From positions 1-10,580 of the forward strand of contig CAKSUE010000011.1 in the NCBI GenBank assembly GCA_934501135.1: 10,580 bases of DNA, in the 5' to 3' direction. This DNA comes from an uncultured Eubacteriales bacterium (GTDB lineage Bacteria > Bacillota > Clostridia > Oscillospirales > Acutalibacteraceae). The translations under genes and the position numbers were made by a program. Below, one piece after another: positions 6,560 through 10,580 of the stretch; position 1 is the stretch's first letter; every line of letters begins with the position of its first letter. The notes beneath the pieces are model-generated. The model searched no databases, was not told the origin of the DNA, and worked only from the letters and a program-made list of their open reading frames with translations.

Positions 6560-6889
6560 ATCACTCTCTCCTTACAAGTAATTTTGTATTACTGTTGCAA
6601 GAGTCAGTGCAAAATCCACATAATTAATATCAAACTTTAGTTTTAGTATGAAACATATATGGTCTTTTTTCACTAACAGCAGGCAATAACACCACGTTTT
6701 TTATGCATGAATCACAATTTCATAAACAAATTATATTATTGCAAAGTCCTATTAGTCAACCAAACTTTGTATAAAACAACCATAATGGATTTTGTTTATA
6801 TTTTACATTTTGGTAATTATGTATTAATATTATATACAGTTTAATAACTTTCGGTTGTTACTATTGCACAAAAAAAGTAGCTAAATATT
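6560..6889. other. Leader and promoter region upstream of barnase; no gene seen
   Basis: Between the barnase start and the terminator at 6871-6899 no convincing reading frame was found on either strand. The right part carries the barnase promoter. The left part (6560-6723) would be a 5' leader of about 165 bases, long for this genome. I saw no perfect hairpin or known riboswitch core in it. A short spaced inverted repeat (AACAACC near 6776-6782, GGTTGTT near 6853-6859) flanks the upstream side. Confidence 0.5.
6730..6759 (-). promoter_or_regulatory. Promoter of the barnase/barstar operon
   Basis: On the minus strand, TTGACT (6759-6754) and a perfect TATAAT (6735-6730) are separated by 18 bases. 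This is a near-consensus vegetative promoter. Transcription would begin near 6723, leaving a long untranslated leader before the barnase start. Confidence 0.7.
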
Positions 6890-6899
6890 TTAGCTACTT
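6871..6899 (-). terminator. Rho-independent terminator for a leftward transcript, next to a decayed frame
   Basis: A perfect 11-bp stem (AAGTAGCTAAA at 6875-6885, its complement at 6889-6899) has a 3-base loop and, on the minus strand, runs into seven T residues counted from the end of the stem. There is no intact gene to its right on the minus strand. The in-frame stop of the pseudogene-like frame at 6890-7126 lies inside the stem. It suggests a gene once ended here. Confidence 0.75.
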
Positions 6900-7126
6900 A
6901 CATTGTTCATAATGTGCCAATTAAAAGTTTTACCCCCAGATGTAATATTAAATATAATTTATCTTGTTGAACATAAGTTTCTCATAAAACTATAAGCTAT
7001 TTGATATAACCATGAATCTAACATCACATAAATTTTTAAATCTTGTTATATCATTCTTTATAAAATCTTAGAAGTATGTTTAAATATTGGCTTTACTACT
7101 TGTCCTGATAACCATAAAAAACTGCT
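6890..7126 (-). pseudogene. Possible decayed coding sequence, family unknown
   Basis: One minus-strand frame reads WLSGQVVKPIFKHTSKIL, then QDLKIYVMLDSWLYQIAYSF, then IIFNITSGGKTFNWHIMNN, broken only by three in-frame TAA codons and ending in a TAA inside the terminator stem at 6875-6899. The residue mix, with Trp and Gly at protein-like positions, and the placement against a strong terminator argue for the 3' remnant of a real gene. No family is recognised. In AT-rich DNA a chance frame with three stops is also possible, so confidence is low. It lies between the tRNA-Ser promoter and the toxin pair. Confidence 0.35.
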
Positions 7127-7168
7127 TTACATTTTTCTTAATCACTCTTTTTCTTTAAATAAAAGCAC

Positions 7169-7197
7169 TTGACTCCAAATTTAAAATGCAGTAATAT
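7169..7197 (+). promoter_or_regulatory. Promoter of tRNA-Ser(CGA)
   Basis: TTGACT (7169-7174) and TAATAT (7192-7197) are separated by 17 bases. The expected start is about 19 bases ahead of the mature tRNA. The same box pair, with one base changed, precedes the tRNA-Arg gene. Confidence 0.7.
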
Positions 7198-7222
7198 GAA
7201 TAGTATAGGATTTTGAGCATTT

Positions 7223-7309
7223 GGAGAGATGTCCGAGTGGTTTAAGGTGCAGGTCTCGAAAACCTGTGTTGTTTTGCAACCGTGGGTTCAAATCCCACTC
7301 TCTCCGCCA
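7223..7309 (+). tRNA. tRNA-Ser, anticodon CGA
   Basis: An 87-base class II tRNA with an encoded CCA end. The acceptor GGAGAGA (7223-7229) pairs with TCTCTCC (7299-7305), followed by discriminator G and CCA. The anticodon arm CAGGT/ACCTG encloses loop CTCGAAA, giving CGA, which reads the serine codon TCG. A long variable arm (GTTG/CAAC) and the T arm GTGGG-TTCAAAT-CCCAC confirm the serine type. It stands alone with its own promoter. Downstream, GGAAG (7320-7324) can pair weakly with CTTTTCC ahead of a T5 run near 7348, a possible but poor terminator. Confidence 0.96.
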
Positions 7310-7445
7310 TATATTACCTGGAAGTGATTCGCGTTCGGGGCTTTTCCTTTTTATAAATTAATCTATCGCATTTTAAAATTCAAGTTAAATAGCCATACTA
7401 ACCGCGACTATACTCATAATTGGTTGCGATTTTTCATGTTTAATT

Positions 7446-7472
7446 AAAAAGAGCTGTTATATACCTCTTTTT
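7446..7472 (-). terminator. Terminator of the glycosyltransferase gene, possibly bidirectional
   Basis: An 8-bp stem (AAAAAGAG at 7446-7453, CTCTTTTT at 7465-7472) with an 11-base loop begins 3 bases after the stop codon of the leftward glycosyltransferase gene. Both ends are T-rich on the strand that reads out of them, so it could also stop rightward transcripts from tRNA-Ser. The stem is mostly A-T. Confidence 0.6.
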
Positions 7473-7475
7473 TTA

Positions 7476-8408
7476 CTATTTGTTTTCTTCTTTTACTATA
7501 TAAATTGGTCTCTTTTTTGTCTCTAGATAAGTTTTAGATAAATATTGCCCCAAAATTCCAATACAAAGCAGTTGAATACCACCAATAAACATTATAGTAC
7601 ACATCAACGATGGATAACCCGAAACCGGTTCACCCCAAACTAAGGTTTTTACTACTATTATGCCTACAAAAACAAGTGCCACTAAAAACAGCATTATACC
7701 CATTATAGATGCAATAGCAAGAGGGGTTGTAGAAAAAGCTACAATTCCATCTAAGGAATATATAAGTAGTTTCCAAAACGACCACTTTGTTTCGCCAGCA
7801 ACACGCTTAACATTCTCATATTCAAGCCATTTAGTTTTATATCCAACCCAGCTAAAAATTCCTTTTGAAAATCTATTATATTCATTCATCTTTAAAATTG
7901 AGTCAACCATTTGTCTTGTCATAAGTCTATAGTCTCTTGCGCCATCTACTATCTCAGTATTAGATATTTTATTAATCAATAGATAAAAGCATCTTGCAAA
8001 AAACGACCTAATAGGCGGCTCACCTTTGCGTGTCACTCTTCTTGTTGCAACACAGTCATATCCTTCTTCTGTTATGCCTTTATACATGTCTATCAATAAT
8101 CCTGGAGGATCCTGTAAATCCACATCTAAAATAGCAATAAATTCACCCTTAGATTTCTCAAGACCAGCATACATTGCAGATTCTTTTCCAAAATTTCTTG
8201 AAAATGATATATACTTTACCATTTCATCTTTTGTACTTAATTCTCTTACTACCTGTAAAGTATTGTCTTTAGACCCATCATCTACAAATATAATTTCTAT
8301 TCCAATTGAATCTTCAAAATTATTCTTAATTCTTTTTATTTCCTTATAAAATAGCGGTATAGCATCCTGCTCATTATAGCACGGAACAACCAAAGAAATT
8401 AAAATCAT
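7476..8408 (-). CDS. GtrB/DPM1-like family 2 glycosyltransferase with two membrane segments
   Basis: 310 residues, typical for undecaprenyl-phosphate sugar transferases. Such enzymes move a hexose from a nucleotide sugar onto the lipid carrier on the inner face of the membrane, for later wall or polysaccharide decoration. The GT-A domain shows VVPCYNE (7-13), FVDDGSKDNT (41-50), the DXD region DVDLQDPP (95-102), GARDYRLM (156-163), and the interface segment around KGIFSWVGYKT and VKRVAGETKWSFWKLL. Two hydrophobic segments follow at about 223-254 and 266-290, with a basic tail (KKRPIY). The ATG at 8408 has a GGAG 10 bases upstream. No flippase or acceptor transferase is in the window, so the sugar and final target cannot be named. 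Upstream is the tRNA-Arg terminator, so it needs its own promoter. A TATACTATACTT stretch on the minus strand near 8475-8495 may supply the -10 box. Confidence 0.93.
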   Translation of the reverse strand: MILISLVVPCYNEQDAIPLFYKEIKRIKNNFEDSIGIEIIFVDDGSKDNTLQVVRELSTKDEMVKYISFSRNFGKESAMYAGLEKSKGEFIAILDVDLQDPPGLLIDMYKGITEEGYDCVATRRVTRKGEPPIRSFFARCFYLLINKISNTEIVDGARDYRLMTRQMVDSILKMNEYNRFSKGIFSWVGYKTKWLEYENVKRVAGETKWSFWKLLIYSLDGIVAFSTTPLAIASIMGIMLFLVALVFVGIIVVKTLVWGEPVSGYPSLMCTIMFIGGIQLLCIGILGQYLSKTYLETKKRPIYIVKEENK

Positions 8409-8530
8409 TTTAAAACGACTCCAATATTTTCACTTGAATCATAAATTCCATAACACAGCTCATAATCCAAAACTATCACTAAGTATAGTATAGAAATAAA
8501 GATATTAAACTAAATATGTAAATTAAAAGC

Positions 8531-8562
8531 AAAAAGCCACACTCAAAATATGAGTGCGACTT
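8531..8562 (-). terminator. Terminator of tRNA-Arg(ACG)
   Basis: On the minus strand a 12-bp stem containing two G-U pairs (arms 8551-8562 and 8534-8545, loop 8546-8550) is followed by TTTTTGCTTTT. It starts 14 bases after the tRNA CCA end and separates the tRNA from the glycosyltransferase gene. Confidence 0.75.
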
Positions 8563-8575
8563 GCCTCAATGCAGC

Positions 8576-8652
8576 TGGCGCGCCAGGAGGGACTCGAACC
8601 CCCGACCTTTTGGTTCGTAGCCAAACACTCTATCCAGCTGAGCTACTGGCGC
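8576..8652 (-). tRNA. tRNA-Arg, anticodon ACG
   Basis: 77 bases including the encoded CCA. The acceptor GCGCCAG pairs with CTGGCGC, discriminator G, then CCA. The anticodon stem TTTGG/CCAAA holds loop CTACGAA, giving ACG (normally edited to ICG by TadA, reading CGU/C/A). The T arm has loop TTCGAGT. Open frames on both strands across this gene are artefacts of the tRNA sequence. Confidence 0.97.
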
Positions 8653-8668
8653 ACAATTCCGCTTAGTT

Positions 8669-8697
8669 ATATTAACACAAATAGGAATAAAAATCAA
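8669..8697 (-). promoter_or_regulatory. Promoter of tRNA-Arg(ACG)
   Basis: On the minus strand, TTGATT (8697-8692) and TAATAT (8674-8669) have 17-base spacing. The -10 lies 17 bases ahead of the mature tRNA, like the tRNA-Ser promoter. Confidence 0.7.
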
Positions 8698-8720
8698 GTA
8701 CTTTTTGCAATTTTTAATTA

Positions 8721-8748
8721 TTGTTTTCATATAATTATGTGATATACT
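8721..8748 (+). promoter_or_regulatory. Putative promoter of the ribU-like gene
   Basis: TTGTTT (8721-8726), a 16-base spacer and TATACT (8743-8748) preceded by TGA, which makes an extended -10 element. The leader would be about 50 bases, too short for an FMN riboswitch, and no such motif is seen. The region is back to back with the tRNA-Arg promoter. Confidence 0.5.
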
Positions 8749-8806
8749 TGTAATTGCAATATACATATTAATAACTTGTGATTTATGAAAGGTTAAAGGT
8801 TAAAAG

Positions 8807-9400
8807 ATGCATAAAAAAACAATTAATATTAAATCATTAACTACAATAGCAATGCTAGCGGCAATATCAGCTATTTTAATGTTTTTGAGCTTTTCTATTC
8901 CCTTGTTTCCAGCTTTTTTAAAATTAGACTTTTCTGAAATTCCAGCATTAATTGCATCATTCTCTTTAGGCCCATTCGCCGGAATTTTAGTGGTTTTTAT
9001 AAAAAACCTTATTAACTTACTTTTTACATCATCTGGCGGAGTTGGTGAACTTGCAAATTTTTTAATTGGATCCTTTTTCGTTTTCTCGGCAGGTTTAGTA
9101 TATCAAAAACATAAAACCCGTAAAGGCGCAATAGCTGGTTTGATAGCTGGTACAATTACTATGTCGATAGTGGGAACAATAGCAAACTATTACATATTAA
9201 TGCCAATGTATTCATTAATAATGCCAATTGATGCAATTATGAATATGTTCAAATCAATAAACCCTTATGCTGATACAATGTTAAAAATAATGTTTATGAC
9301 CATTGCCCCATTTAATTTATTGAAAGGGACTATAGTTTCTTTAATAACTTTTTTAATATACAAAAAGCTTTCCCCTATTATAAAAAAACTAACATATTAA
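8807..9400 (+). CDS. ribU: RibU-like riboflavin ECF transporter S component
   Basis: A 197-residue membrane protein with about six hydrophobic segments, the size of ECF S components. It would capture riboflavin outside and hand it through the shared EcfA/EcfA'/EcfT energising module, which is not in this window. The RibU signature is clear: LKLDFSEIPALIASFSLGPFAGILVVFIKNLINLLF in the first third (38-73), followed by TSSGGVGELANFLIG (74-88). Near the C-terminus, the Asn in APFNLLKG (167-174) also fits. An AAAGGTT motif is repeated directly ahead of the ATG at 8807 (near 8789-8802); the second copy gives a usable, weak ribosome-binding site. No FMN riboswitch is visible in the 150 bases upstream, although clostridial ribU genes often carry one. 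It ends at a terminator shared with the convergent regulator gene. Riboflavin specificity is inferred from the motif. Confidence 0.88.
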   Translation: MHKKTINIKSLTTIAMLAAISAILMFLSFSIPLFPAFLKLDFSEIPALIASFSLGPFAGILVVFIKNLINLLFTSSGGVGELANFLIGSFFVFSAGLVYQKHKTRKGAIAGLIAGTITMSIVGTIANYYILMPMYSLIMPIDAIMNMFKSINPYADTMLKIMFMTIAPFNLLKGTIVSLITFLIYKKLSPIIKKLTY

Positions 9401-9401
9401 A

Positions 9402-9426
9402 AACAACAGGACATAATCCTGTTGTT
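9402..9426. terminator. Bidirectional terminator between the ribU-like gene and the LuxR-type gene
   Basis: A perfect 10-bp stem (AACAACAGGA at 9402-9411, TCCTGTTGTT at 9417-9426) with a 5-base loop. It begins 2 bases after the ribU-like stop and ends 3 bases from the stop of the convergent gene. T-rich sequence follows the stem on both strands (ATTTTAATTT rightward, TTTAATATG leftward). Confidence 0.85.
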
Positions 9427-9429
9427 ATT

Positions 9430-10580
9430 TTAATTTAAAGATAAATTTATAAGTTCAACTCTGCTGTTAATTCCTAGTTTTGAATATATATTTTTTATAT
9501 GAGTTTTCGCTGTATTTTCACTTATATTAAGTTCATTCGCAATCATTTTATAGGTACCTGTATTTTCTATTAATACATGCGCAACTTCTATTTCTCTTTT
9601 AGTTAATTTATACTCCTTCAATACATCATCAAAAGAATAGTTTTCTTCTTCCTCCTCCGGTAACTGCACACTACCTAATAAGAATATATTATCTTTAAAT
9701 ATACAAGACAGCACTTTATTTAATATGGGAAACAAAACAAGCATTATCAACACAACTGTAATAGATGTAATAACCAAGGCCTCTTCAACATCCACAGCAT
9801 TATTTACTGGTATAGCAAATATTCCACCAGTAAAAACCCCTAATAAATTTGCTGAAATTGCTATACCAAAAAGCAACGATGCCTTTTTTGTCAAATTAAG
9901 TAGTTCTCCAATAAAACACCAACAAAACAAATCTAATACCGCATTTGCTATATTTGTAAGAGTATTTACTAATAAATAGCTCACAAGTGTATCGTCAAAT
10001 GCCACAAATGAAATTACTGTTAGCCCAATCATAGCAATAGCGATATAGAGTGTATAATAATGATTAAATTTTACACTTAATTTTTTAACTGCAAAAGCGC
10101 CTAAAGCATAAATCATAAAACCATAAAAGCCATCTAAATACGTAAACTGAGAGAACTGAGGGCCAATTACCTGATAATTAAGCCCAACACTTATACTAAC
10201 CAAAAAAACGAATAAATATAAAAATATTAGTGGGTATTTTAGCTCTGGTTTATATTCTATAATATATCTGGTATCCGCCTTAACAACTTCACTATCATCA
10301 ATTTTAAAAGCAGTTATAGCCGCAATAATCAAATATACCATTGCAATACCAAAGCCTAAATAAAGAGATATAAATTCAATTGAAACGCACACAGGTATCT
10401 GTGCAATATTAGCAATTATTAATATATCTGCAATAGCCATAAATCTATCTCTTCCAAAGAAGCAATTCTTAAAAAAGTATCCCCAACCAGCCGTTGCAGC
10501 TCCTGAAAATAGAGAGATTAAAATAACTGATGCTTTTAATAATATAGCATTTCCAAATAGTCCAAAACTGAATATAAAAC
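9430..10580 (-). CDS. Partial membrane-spanning LuxR-family regulator (polytopic membrane domain plus C-terminal HTH)
   Basis: The frame stays open to the right edge, so the true start lies outside; 382 residues are visible. The ATG at 10440 is internal, since in-frame coding sequence (for example SLFSGAATAGWGYFFKNCFFGRDR as two halves around Ala-Gly-Trp) continues upstream of it. About ten hydrophobic segments resemble a major-facilitator-like membrane domain. They are followed by an acidic linker (PEEEEE) and a LuxR-type helix-turn-helix over the last 60 residues: LTKREIEVA, then MIANELNISENTAKTHIKNIYSKLG and a final SRVEL. Such proteins, common in gut Clostridia and Coriobacteriia, are thought to sense a ligand at the membrane and bind DNA directly; no ligand is known here. 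It converges on the ribU-like gene and shares its terminator, which does not by itself imply a functional link. Confidence 0.88.
   Translation of the reverse strand, partial: FIFSFGLFGNAILLKASVILISLFSGAATAGWGYFFKNCFFGRDRFMAIADILIIANIAQIPVCVSIEFISLYLGFGIAMVYLIIAAITAFKIDDSEVVKADTRYIIEYKPELKYPLIFLYLFVFLVSISVGLNYQVIGPQFSQFTYLDGFYGFMIYALGAFAVKKLSVKFNHYYTLYIAIAMIGLTVISFVAFDDTLVSYLLVNTLTNIANAVLDLFCWCFIGELLNLTKKASLLFGIAISANLLGVFTGGIFAIPVNNAVDVEEALVITSITVVLIMLVLFPILNKVLSCIFKDNIFLLGSVQLPEEEEENYSFDDVLKEYKLTKREIEVAHVLIENTGTYKMIANELNISENTAKTHIKNIYSKLGINSRVELINLSLN

Noticed and set aside
7390..7440. Possible hairpin from AACCGCGAC and GGTTGCGAT
   Set aside because: Only AACC/GGTT can pair across an 18-base loop; too weak to call.
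7660..8349. Two plus-strand frames of 90 and 107 codons
   Set aside because: They run antisense to the conserved glycosyltransferase and have no start signals.
8554..8766. Overlapping small frames on both strands (…GYEPKGRGFESLLARQLH and …RQEGLEPPTFWF…)
   Set aside because: Both are translations of the tRNA-Arg gene, a common annotation artefact.

Overview
The window is AT-rich, low-GC DNA with strong Shine-Dalgarno sites, Rho-independent terminators and a Bacillota gene set: MecA-like adaptor, RibU-like ECF S component, barnase/barstar, a dockerin-bearing surface protein and a LuxR-type regulator fused to membrane segments. This points to an anaerobic, probably gut-associated member of Clostridia. 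The genus cannot be fixed from the sequence alone.

Left block (1-3853, minus strand): a two-gene operon. The first gene encodes a membrane-anchored extracellular protein of about 821 residues with a CAP/SCP-like domain, an Ig-like domain, an Asp/Pro linker and a C-terminal dockerin-like module. Four bases after its stop begins a CARF plus PD-(D/E)XK protein of the Card1/Can2 (DUF1887) type, the class of nuclease switched on by cyclic oligoadenylate in type III CRISPR immunity. No CRISPR array, cas gene or cyclase is visible. A hairpin terminator closes the operon. This pairing is the most unusual thing in the window.

Central block (3849-5210): a complete ribulose-phosphate 3-epimerase gene (rpe, plus strand) converges on a MecA-like ClpC adaptor gene (minus strand). 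Their stop codons share a 4-base TTAA overlap. The adaptor has a clear promoter, which places its start inside the longest open frame.

Toxin block (5211-7126, minus strand): a secreted barnase-type ribonuclease followed by its barstar inhibitor, with a good promoter, a leader of about 165 bases and a strong terminator. Both flanks look decayed. Downstream are a doubtful 90-codon frame and scraps of coding-like sequence. Upstream is a stop-riddled frame that ends in its own terminator.

Right block (7169-10580): tRNA-Ser(CGA) on plus; a GtrB/DPM1-like membrane glycosyltransferase on minus; tRNA-Arg(ACG) on minus; a RibU-like riboflavin ECF S component on plus; and the 3' part of a polytopic membrane protein with a C-terminal LuxR helix-turn-helix, on minus and cut by the window edge. 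The last two converge on one shared terminator hairpin.

Apart from the left operon and the toxin pair, the genes look like independent single transcription units, each with its own promoter or terminator.
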